Below are positions 1-5,031 of a stretch of 5,522 nucleotides of DNA, in pieces. This DNA is from Gammaproteobacteria bacterium. Its GTDB lineage: Bacteria; Pseudomonadota; Gammaproteobacteria; Arenicellales; Poriferihabitantaceae. The DNA is taken from NCBI GenBank assembly GCA_024679435.1, contig JAIBDK010000178.1:1-5522 (forward strand), given 5' to 3'. How positions within the stretch are numbered: position 1 is the first letter of the stretch; each line of letters starts with the position of its first letter. Under the pieces are notes generated by a model, which worked only from the letters and a program-made list of their open reading frames with translations, was not told the DNA's origin and did not search any database. A program made the position numbers and the translations under genes.

Positions 1-1
1 A

Positions 2-136
2 ACCCTTCTCGCACTCCCTGTTTGGGCCTTGTTTGAACTTGGTTTATTCTGTTGCCGGTTTATCAAAAAAGATGCTGATGACGAAGATGAAGAAGAATTC
101 GAATCTGACGAACGGGATTTGACTCAAGCCGAATAG
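2..136 (+). CDS. tatC: Sec-independent (twin-arginine) protein translocase subunit TatC, C-terminal fragment
   Basis: This is the last 44 codons of a gene that enters from the left edge and ends at TAG 134-136. The visible peptide begins TLLALPVWALFELGLF and continues into a CCRFIKK stretch. This matches the final transmembrane helix of TatC, where E. coli has a [20 protein letters not shown]-like segment. A strongly acidic cytoplasmic tail of about 20 residues follows, rich in Asp and Glu, as is common in gammaproteobacterial TatC. TatC is the polytopic inner-membrane receptor that binds twin-arginine signal peptides and works with TatA and TatB to export folded proteins. The conserved N-terminal and loop residues lie outside the window, so only the identity of the C-terminus can be judged. 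tatA and tatB are expected just upstream, by analogy with other gammaproteobacteria. Confidence 0.92.
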   Translation, partial: TLLALPVWALFELGLFCCRFIKKDADDEDEEEFESDERDLTQAE

Positions 137-165
137 CTATTTTTAATAAGTTGCGAATCTGTTTC

Positions 166-179
166 GGCGTTTAAACGCC
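166..179 (+). terminator. Possible weak terminator hairpin after tatC
   Basis: The 14-base perfect palindrome GGCGTTTAAACGCC lies 30 bases after the tatC stop. As RNA it can form a 5-bp GC-containing stem with a TTAA loop. The bases that follow (TGTCGTTTTC) have only a short interrupted T run, so this is a poor match to a classic intrinsic terminator. It could instead be a protein-binding palindrome. The symmetry is seen directly; the function is inferred. Confidence 0.3.
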
Positions 180-201
180 TGTCGTTTTCAGTATGCAAAT
201 G

Positions 202-217
202 CCTGTGTTTTTACAGG
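202..217 (+). repeat. Small inverted repeat in the tatC-DUF255 gap
   Basis: CCTGT (202-206) pairs with ACAGG (213-217) around a six-base GTTTTT loop, and a G-T and a T-A pair can extend the stem outward. It is the second of three short hairpins in this gap. It may be leader structure of the downstream gene, or chance. No T tract follows it, so it does not look like a terminator. Confidence 0.35.
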
Positions 218-228
218 TAAATTCGGTG

Positions 229-244
229 TACCCATGTTTGGGTA
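229..244 (+). repeat. Small inverted repeat upstream of the DUF255 ribosome binding site
   Basis: TACCC (229-233) pairs with GGGTA (240-244) around the loop ATGTTT. It ends 17 bases before the GGAGGA ribosome binding site, so if transcribed it would sit in the 5' leader of the gene starting at 278. It does not cover the ribosome binding site, so any effect on translation would be indirect. Confidence 0.35.
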
Positions 245-261
245 TCTTCATTCGGGTTTTC

Positions 262-267
262 GGAGGA
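262..267 (+). promoter_or_regulatory. Strong ribosome binding site for the DUF255 gene
   Basis: GGAGGA lies ten bases before the ATG at 278 and is the only strong Shine-Dalgarno sequence in front of a start codon in this window. It fixes the start at 278. The encoded N-terminus then reads as a signal peptide, which independently supports this start. Confidence 0.8.
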
Positions 268-277
268 TCGATCTGCC

Positions 278-2167
278 ATGGCTTTTTTCCATAAGCGCAA
301 AGAACATCTCAGGGTTTTGGCTGGTGCCCTCATATTTGCCACGTTTTTAGTAACCCAACCCGCAATATCCCAGGGTTTTAATCCGCAGCTGATAAATCAG
401 CTTGAGAATCATCCCGCGCCCTATCTTGCACTACACGGAAAAGATCCTGTTGCCTGGCAGGAGTGGGGTGCGGAGACGATGGAGATGGCCCGTAATTCAA
501 ACCGAATTCTGCTCCTATCCATCGGTTACTTTTCCTGTCATTGGTGTCATGTCATGCAGCGTGAGACTTTCAGAAACCCCGAGGCCGCAAAGTTTCTCAA
601 TGATAATTTTATTCCAGTAAAAATTGACAAAGAACTAGAGCCGGCACTGGATCGCAAATTAATGGACTTTACCCAAAGTATTATTGGTCGGGGAGGATGG
701 CCTTTAAATGTTTTTGTTTTACCTGGAGGTCATCCGGTTTATTCCGTTCTTTATTCCCCACCCGAGCAATTTCTGGAAATTTTAAATCGCCTGCAGAGCG
801 TGTGGAAGCAGGATCCGGACAAAATTATGGAACTGGTAAACAGGGAGATAGTCGAGTCTTTTCCGAATGCCCCTCCCGAACTTGATGCCGAGGTTTTCGG
901 AGAAATAATTTTGCGATCTACCGATAATATTCTGGCTCGTGCCGATACGTTCCAGGGTGGTTTTGGCGATCAGCAAAAATTTCCGTCTGCTCCCCAGCTT
1001 GATTATTTACTGGATAGATACGCGCTGGATAACACTCCTGACGTAAAGCAATTTCTCGAGACAACACTATCGGCTATGGCTAATGGCGGATTGTACGATC
1101 ATTTAGCCGGTGGCTTTTTTCGCTATACCGTAGATCCGGGCTGGGAGATTCCGCACTTTGAAAAAATGCTGTCTGACAACGTCAATCTTGCCGACGTCTA
1201 TCTCAAGGCAAGTGATGTTCTGGACCGCCCGGAGTTTGCTGTTATTGGCCATCAAACCCTGAAATTCATGAGCACCAGAATGCTGGGGGAATTAGGAGGA
1301 ATGGTATCCTCTTTTTCTGCAGTGGATGATCATAATATTGAAGGTGGAACCTACCTCTGGACGCTGGATCAGCTTGTTAAGGTCTTAAAGAATGATGAAG
1401 TTGAGCTGTTGTCTGAAATATGGAATCTTGATCGTCCTTCGGAACTTCCCGGGGGAAATCATCCGCGGTTTGTCAAAAGTCTTGAACAATATGCAGATGA
1501 GCACGGCGTTGTCTTTGATGGCGTAGCTGAAACATACGCTCGGGCAACGCGACGGTTATTAAAAGCAAGAGACGAGCGCGGATTGCCGGTGGATGATAAG
1601 CGTGTCACCGGATGGAATGCTCAGGCACTGGCATTGTTTATCGATGTCTCTAGTCGCTACCCGGATTACGGATATGAAAAAATTGCTCAACAGCTACACG
1701 GTTTTTTGACAGAAAAAGTCTGGGTAGATAACAAGCTTTGGCGATCCTGGGTAAAGGGTGAGCGAATGGGTTCGGCTTCGTTGGAAGACTACGCCTATAC
1801 CGCCAATGCACTGTTTAAGTGGTCTGTTTTTGCTGATTCATCAAAAGATGCAGAACTGGCTCTGAAGATTGCGCGTGCCGGCTGGCAGAAATTTCACCGA
1901 AATAACGGCTGGTATCAGGGTGACGGAATGCTGATTGCGCCGGTCTCTGCCGAAGAGATGCTGGCTGATACTTCAACATCATCGCCATCTGCAGATCTGA
2001 TTCGTGTGAGCCTTGAACTGGCTCGTCATTTTGATGATCAAACTCTTGAGAATCTGGCGGTCTCAGCGCTTAACCGGGGTGCTCAGTATTTAGCGCTTGC
2101 GCCATTCTGGTATGTGAGTCAGTTAAGTACCGTTGAATATGCACTGGGGCTGCCGCCGCAAGGGTAG
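278..2167 (+). CDS. Exported DUF255 / SPATA20-like thioredoxin-domain protein
   Basis: This is a 629-residue protein of the YyaL/SPATA20 family (DUF255), whose biochemical role is not firmly established. Residues 1-31 form a Sec-type signal peptide: a basic KRKEHLR stretch, a hydrophobic core at about 13-26, and a likely cut after Ala-Ile-Ser (29-31). There is no twin-arginine pair. The thioredoxin-like domain spans about 35-190, with SIGYFSCHWCHVM at 81-93 (CHWC at 87-90) and GGWPLNVFVLPGG at 139-151. Family motifs of the C-terminal alpha/alpha-barrel-like part follow: GGFGDQQKFPSAP (227-239), GGLYDHLAGGFFRYTVD (270-286), PHFEKMLSDN (292-301), DDKRVTGWNAQALAL (439-453) and SLEDYAYTANAL (501-512). 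The usual REERPDID motif is KELEPALD here (118-125), and the usual GTYFPP segment is reduced to SVLYSPP (156-162). Total length is slightly below the usual 650-700 for cytosolic members. It lies downstream of tatC on the same strand and converges on bpt. The family is certain; a periplasmic redox or carbohydrate-linked role is only inferred. Confidence 0.9.
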   Translation: MAFFHKRKEHLRVLAGALIFATFLVTQPAISQGFNPQLINQLENHPAPYLALHGKDPVAWQEWGAETMEMARNSNRILLLSIGYFSCHWCHVMQRETFRNPEAAKFLNDNFIPVKIDKELEPALDRKLMDFTQSIIGRGGWPLNVFVLPGGHPVYSVLYSPPEQFLEILNRLQSVWKQDPDKIMELVNREIVESFPNAPPELDAEVFGEIILRSTDNILARADTFQGGFGDQQKFPSAPQLDYLLDRYALDNTPDVKQFLETTLSAMANGGLYDHLAGGFFRYTVDPGWEIPHFEKMLSDNVNLADVYLKASDVLDRPEFAVIGHQTLKFMSTRMLGELGGMVSSFSAVDDHNIEGGTYLWTLDQLVKVLKNDEVELLSEIWNLDRPSELPGGNHPRFVKSLEQYADEHGVVFDGVAETYARATRRLLKARDERGLPVDDKRVTGWNAQALALFIDVSSRYPDYGYEKIAQQLHGFLTEKVWVDNKLWRSWVKGERMGSASLEDYAYTANALFKWSVFADSSKDAELALKIARAGWQKFHRNNGWYQGDGMLIAPVSAEEMLADTSTSSPSADLIRVSLELARHFDDQTLENLAVSALNRGAQYLALAPFWYVSQLSTVEYALGLPPQG

Positions 2168-2225
2168 GGGCCTGATTTGCTGAAGATTTTGTTAATGTAC
2201 TGAAAAATGTGGACGGGAAAGCGGG

Positions 2226-2246
2226 AAAATAAACTGGGATTATTTT
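2226..2246. repeat. AT-only inverted repeat at the convergent DUF255-bpt junction
   Basis: AAAATAA (2226-2232) is complementary to TTATTTT (2240-2246) around a seven-base ACTGGGA loop, and the right arm contains the bpt stop codon. The stem has no GC pairs, so it is too weak for a typical terminator. No better terminator is visible in the 72 bases between the two convergent genes. Confidence 0.3.
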
Positions 2247-2953
2247 GAAAGTAACTGCCACTCCTTGTTCTGGTATCCGAATATGGGTTTAAAGTTGGTC
2301 TTGTAATTCATTTTTCTGCAATCTTCTATCCAGTAACCCAGATATAGCCAGTCGAGTTCCATTTCTCTAACATAATCAAGCTGTTTCATAATGGCGAAGG
2401 TGCCCAGGCTTCGGTTTTGCATGTGTGGATCAAAAAACGTATAGACAGCGGACATGCCGTCATCTGGTAAATCGCATACGGAAAGCGCGATCAGCTTTTC
2501 ATCCAGGCGGTATTCAATAAATACGGTCTCGATGGAAGACTCCACCATGAATTCGTTATACCGTTCGGGATTCTTGTGATCCATTATGTCGCCGGTGTGG
2601 CGCCAGGACTGGTATCGACTATAGAGTTCGAAATGTTCTTCGCAGAATTTTGCGGGGACCATGGTGGTATAGACGTCCTGGTTTCTTTTTTTGCAACGTT
2701 TCTGGGCCCGGTTCGGCTGATATTCTCTGGCGGGGATTCGCACTGAAACGCAGGCGTTACAGTTGCGGCAGTGGGGTTTGTAAATGGTCTTTCCGCTGCG
2801 TCGAAATCCCGATTTAAGCAAAACGCTGAACAGGGAATTGTCGACTTCGTAATCCGGATCGAGTAATACCGTTGAGGCTGTCTCCGGCTCGATATACGGG
2901 CAGGCATGAGGAGCTGAAATAAAAAGCTTGGGCTGACTTGTCTGTATCGTCAT
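2240..2953 (-). CDS. bpt: Aspartate/glutamate leucyltransferase (arginyltransferase-family Bpt)
   Basis: This is a 237-residue cytosolic enzyme that transfers Leu from Leu-tRNA to proteins starting with Asp or Glu, making N-degrons for ClpS-ClpAP. The length is normal for the family. The ATE N-terminal domain shows CPYIEPETASTVLLDP at 18-33 and a cysteine cluster HCRNCNAC at 61-68 (Cys62, Cys65, Cys68). Together with Cys18 these are the conserved cysteines of the family; related eukaryotic ATE1 binds an Fe-S cluster with its cysteines. The ATE C-terminal domain includes YTFFDP (171-176), SLGTFAIMKQ (182-191) and GYWIEDCRKMNYKTNFKP (206-223). Its ATG overlaps the aat stop as ATGA, and no Shine-Dalgarno is visible, so translation is probably coupled to aat. 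Specificity for Leu rather than Arg is inferred from the bacterial family. Confidence in the family is very high. Confidence 0.95.
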   Translation of the reverse strand: MTIQTSQPKLFISAPHACPYIEPETASTVLLDPDYEVDNSLFSVLLKSGFRRSGKTIYKPHCRNCNACVSVRIPAREYQPNRAQKRCKKRNQDVYTTMVPAKFCEEHFELYSRYQSWRHTGDIMDHKNPERYNEFMVESSIETVFIEYRLDEKLIALSVCDLPDDGMSAVYTFFDPHMQNRSLGTFAIMKQLDYVREMELDWLYLGYWIEDCRKMNYKTNFKPIFGYQNKEWQLLSK

Positions 2954-3669
2954 GTTTGGTTTTTAATTATTCCGGAATCCGAATGTTTATTTGAGTTGTC
3001 AGGTTGTCGACAGGCCCAGGACCCGGTTAGTGATTTTGTCGTGGTAGCGGATTCTATAATACTAATAAACTGGTCTCGAGGTATTTCCTGCGCGCCCAGA
3101 CTGATGAGGTGAGAAGAAGTAATCTGGCAGTCTATCAATTTGTAATCCCATCGCAACAGACAGTGCACCAGATAATTCATGGCGGCTTTAGATGCGTCCG
3201 AAACAGTGCTGAACATACTCTCTCCAAAGAAAATTTTCCCCAGAGAAATGCCATACAATCCGCCGACCAGCTCGCCATCCTTCCAGGTTTCCACCGAGTG
3301 AGCGTAGCCAAGATCATGGAGTTTTGTGTAGGCATTTTTCATGTCCTGAGTAATCCAGGTTCCGGGCCCTCCCGGCCTGGGTCCGGCACATTTCTCAATG
3401 ACATCGCAGAAACAGTTGTCAAAAGTAAAGCTGAACTGTTGTTTTCGGATGGCTTTTTGAAGGCTGCGAGATGCTTGAAAATTATCTGGGAACAGCACAC
3501 AACGAGGATTCGGTGACCACCACAGGATAGGTTCTCCCGGGTTATACCAGGGAAATATTCCCTTACGATAAGCCAGTAACAGCCTTTCTGAAGTCAAGTC
3601 GCCCCCCAGTGCCAGCAAGCCGTCGTCGGTGGCGTAGCGGTGATCTGGAAATCCTTCTATTGCTGTCAT
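2950..3669 (-). CDS. aat: Leucyl/phenylalanyl-tRNA-protein transferase
   Basis: This 239-residue cytosolic enzyme moves Leu or Phe from its tRNA onto N-terminal Lys or Arg, feeding substrates to ClpS-ClpAP. Motifs in order are GLLALGGDLTSERLLLAY (17-34), GIFPWY (37-42), ILWWSPNPR (48-56), GTWIT (103-107), AHSVE (123-127), GGLYG (136-140), FFGESMFS (147-154) and LIDCQ (178-182). Glu150 and Gln182 align with E. coli Glu156 and Gln188, the reported catalytic residues, each offset by six. The N-terminus is about eight residues shorter than E. coli Aat. An in-frame TAA directly precedes the ATG, so no upstream start is possible. The C-terminal 20 residues are polar and not conserved. It is first in an operon with bpt, overlapping by four bases, an order known from Vibrio and Pseudomonas. 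No clear ribosome binding site precedes it. A loose -10-like TAATAT occurs on this strand at 3687-3692 with no convincing -35. Confidence 0.96.
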   Translation of the reverse strand: MTAIEGFPDHRYATDDGLLALGGDLTSERLLLAYRKGIFPWYNPGEPILWWSPNPRCVLFPDNFQASRSLQKAIRKQQFSFTFDNCFCDVIEKCAGPRPGGPGTWITQDMKNAYTKLHDLGYAHSVETWKDGELVGGLYGISLGKIFFGESMFSTVSDASKAAMNYLVHCLLRWDYKLIDCQITSSHLISLGAQEIPRDQFISIIESATTTKSLTGSWACRQPDNSNKHSDSGIIKNQT

Positions 3670-3768
3670 TTATAAGTGCGGTCTATATATTAGTTGTTTC
3701 GGTCGAGCGTTTTGGGTTGCGTGAATACATCAGGGCGAATGCTGTTTTTATCGAGAGCACGGCATATA

Positions 3769-3777
3769 TTATCCACA
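3769..3777 (+). promoter_or_regulatory. Consensus DnaA box in the aat-tsaD divergent region
   Basis: TTATCCACA is an exact match to the strongest DnaA-box form (consensus TTATNCACA). It sits between the divergent starts of aat and tsaD, 100 bases from the aat ATG and 133 from the tsaD ATG. Sequence identity is certain. Binding by DnaA and any transcriptional role are inferred, because single boxes also arise by chance. Confidence 0.5.
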
Positions 3778-3811
3778 AGTACAGCGTTTTGTAAAATCTA
3801 TCTATTAAGGC

Positions 3812-3821
3812 ATTTAACCTG
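3812..3821 (+). repeat. Direct repeat copy 1 upstream of tsaD
   Basis: ATTTAACCTG recurs exactly at 3884-3893, a start-to-start distance of 72 bases. This copy overlaps the proposed -35 of the tsaD promoter. It could be an operator half of a repressor or activator site, or a chance match in AT-rich DNA. Confidence 0.4.
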
Positions 3822-3848
3822 AAATCAAATTCCAATTTTGCTTATATT
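3819..3848 (+). promoter_or_regulatory. Possible sigma-70 promoter of tsaD
   Basis: CTGAAA (3819-3824, four of six to TTGACA) is followed after 18 bases by TATATT (3843-3848, five of six to TATAAT). Transcription would begin near 3855 and give a leader of about 55 bases before tsaD. The region is AT-rich and other weak -10-like elements occur, for example TATTAT at 3767-3772, so this is the best candidate rather than a clear promoter. Confidence 0.3.
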
Positions 3849-3883
3849 CTGACAAAATTCCGCGCAGTTTATTGGTGTTGTGA

Positions 3884-3893
3884 ATTTAACCTG
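3884..3893 (+). repeat. Direct repeat copy 2 in the tsaD leader
   Basis: This is the second exact copy of ATTTAACCTG (first at 3812-3821). It lies 16 bases before the tsaD start, within the leader expected from the proposed promoter. A regulator bound here could act on initiation or elongation, but that is speculation. Confidence 0.4.
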
Positions 3894-3909
3894 TTTGACT
3901 GTTTAATTA

Positions 3910-4962
3910 ATGAGAATTTTGGGAATCGAGACGTCCTGTGACGATACCGGCGTTGCAATTTATGACGCTGACCACGGCCTTATTGTTCATCGACTTGCGT
4001 CTCAGGTTGAATTACACCGTGAATACGGGGGAGTCGTTCCTGAGTTGGCTGCACGGGACCATATTCGAACGTTGTTGCCCCTGGTGGATAATGTGCTGAG
4101 TGATTCTGCTAATGGTGGACGAAAAATGGATGCCATTGCGTATACGGCAGGACCGGGTCTGGCCGGCGCGTTGCTGGTAGGCGCTTCTGTCGCATCGAGT
4201 TTGGCATACGGCTGGGGAGTTCCGGGGCTGGGAGTGCATCACATGGAAGGGCACCTGCTTGCTCCTATGCTTGAGGCAGACCCTCCAGAGTTTCCCTTTG
4301 TGGCATTGCTGGTTTCAGGCGGGCATACCATGCTTGTTGATGTGGCGGCTCCTGGAGCTTATCGAATTCTTGGGCAATCAGTGGATGATGCCGCAGGGGA
4401 GGCTTTTGACAAAACCGCAAAAATGCTTGGGTTAAGCTATCCCGGAGGACCGGCAATCGCAAAGATTGCTGTGAACGGAATGCCAAACCGGTTTACTTTT
4501 CCAAGACCGATGACCAATCGACCCGGTTTGGATTTCAGCTTCAGCGGATTAAAAACCCACACCCTAACCACCGCCCGCCAGCAGGGGGAGCTCGATGACC
4601 AGACCGTGGCCGATATCGCCCTGGCGTTCGAGCTGGCAGTGGTAGATACGCTGGCAATTAAGTGCCAGCGTGCGTTAAAGCTTACCGGTCGGAAACGGCT
4701 GGTAATCGCGGGTGGCGTCGGTGCCAACACGCGGTTGCGGGAAAAGCTCGAAAATGAATGCCTCAAAACCGGATCCAGAGTGTATTACCCAAGGCCGGAG
4801 TTATGTACGGATAACGGCGCCATGATCGCTTATGCCGGTTATTTTCGGTTCAGGCTGCAAAGTAGCTATGAAGAGCATCCGGGGCGGGCCTTACAGAATA
4901 CGGGAGCGTTTGATATTTATCCAAGATGGAGTCTTGAAGATGTCAGTACGACGGCTCAATAG
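3910..4962 (+). CDS. tsaD: tRNA N6-adenosine threonylcarbamoyltransferase TsaD
   Basis: This 350-residue cytosolic enzyme is in the Kae1/Qri7 family. With TsaB and TsaE it transfers the threonylcarbamoyl group made by TsaC onto A37 of tRNAs reading ANN codons. Motifs are MRILGIETSCDDT (1-13), GGVVPELAARDH (40-51), AYTAGPGLAGALLVG (77-91), the metal-binding HMEGH (His111, His115), LLVSGGHT (133-140), DDAAGEAFDKTAKMLGL (159-175), FSFSGLKT (209-216), AGGVGAN (267-273) and CTDNGAMIAYAG (299-310, metal ligand Asp301). The start is fixed by the canonical MRILGIETSCD N-terminus, although no Shine-Dalgarno precedes it. The protein is about ten residues longer than E. coli TsaD because of an insertion at about 317-335 before the terminal PRWSLEDV. 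It is divergent from aat and convergent with plsY. In many gammaproteobacteria the divergent neighbour is rpsU-dnaG-rpoD, so the setting differs from that pattern. Confidence 0.97.
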   Translation: MRILGIETSCDDTGVAIYDADHGLIVHRLASQVELHREYGGVVPELAARDHIRTLLPLVDNVLSDSANGGRKMDAIAYTAGPGLAGALLVGASVASSLAYGWGVPGLGVHHMEGHLLAPMLEADPPEFPFVALLVSGGHTMLVDVAAPGAYRILGQSVDDAAGEAFDKTAKMLGLSYPGGPAIAKIAVNGMPNRFTFPRPMTNRPGLDFSFSGLKTHTLTTARQQGELDDQTVADIALAFELAVVDTLAIKCQRALKLTGRKRLVIAGGVGANTRLREKLENECLKTGSRVYYPRPELCTDNGAMIAYAGYFRFRLQSSYEEHPGRALQNTGAFDIYPRWSLEDVSTTAQ

Positions 4963-5012
4963 ATATTAGAGACCGATTCAAAAGTTGATTTGTGATGAAT
5001 ATTTTGGAGGTC

Positions 5013-5031
5013 GTCGAAACGTTATTTCGAC
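5013..5031. terminator. Inverted repeat, possible bidirectional terminator between tsaD and plsY
   Basis: GTCGAAA (5013-5019) pairs perfectly with TTTCGAC (5025-5031) around a five-base CGTTA loop, and the structure overlaps the plsY stop codon at 5022-5024. Neither strand has a clean T tract directly after the stem, though on the plus strand a loose CTTATTTT follows several bases later. Its place between two convergent genes suggests termination or transcript-end protection; the stem itself is seen, the role is inferred. Confidence 0.4.

Noticed and set aside
278..373. The DUF255 protein as a Tat substrate because it follows tatC
   Set aside because: The signal peptide has KRK but no twin-arginine motif, so Sec export is more likely.
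2424..2432. DnaA-box-like TGTGGATCA
   Set aside because: It has one mismatch to the reverse-complement consensus and lies within the bpt coding sequence, where chance is the simplest explanation.
3109..3516. 135-codon open frame on the plus strand opposite aat
   Set aside because: It is fully antisense to a well-conserved aat, has no ribosome binding site, and its translation resembles no known family.
3609..3794. 61-codon open frame on the plus strand spanning the aat start and the divergent gap
   Set aside because: It begins inside aat on the opposite strand, lacks a ribosome binding site, and has no recognisable motif.
4437..4766. 109-codon open frame on the minus strand opposite tsaD
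   Set aside because: It lies wholly within the conserved tsaD coding region, with low-complexity Ser/Ala-rich translation typical of an antisense shadow.
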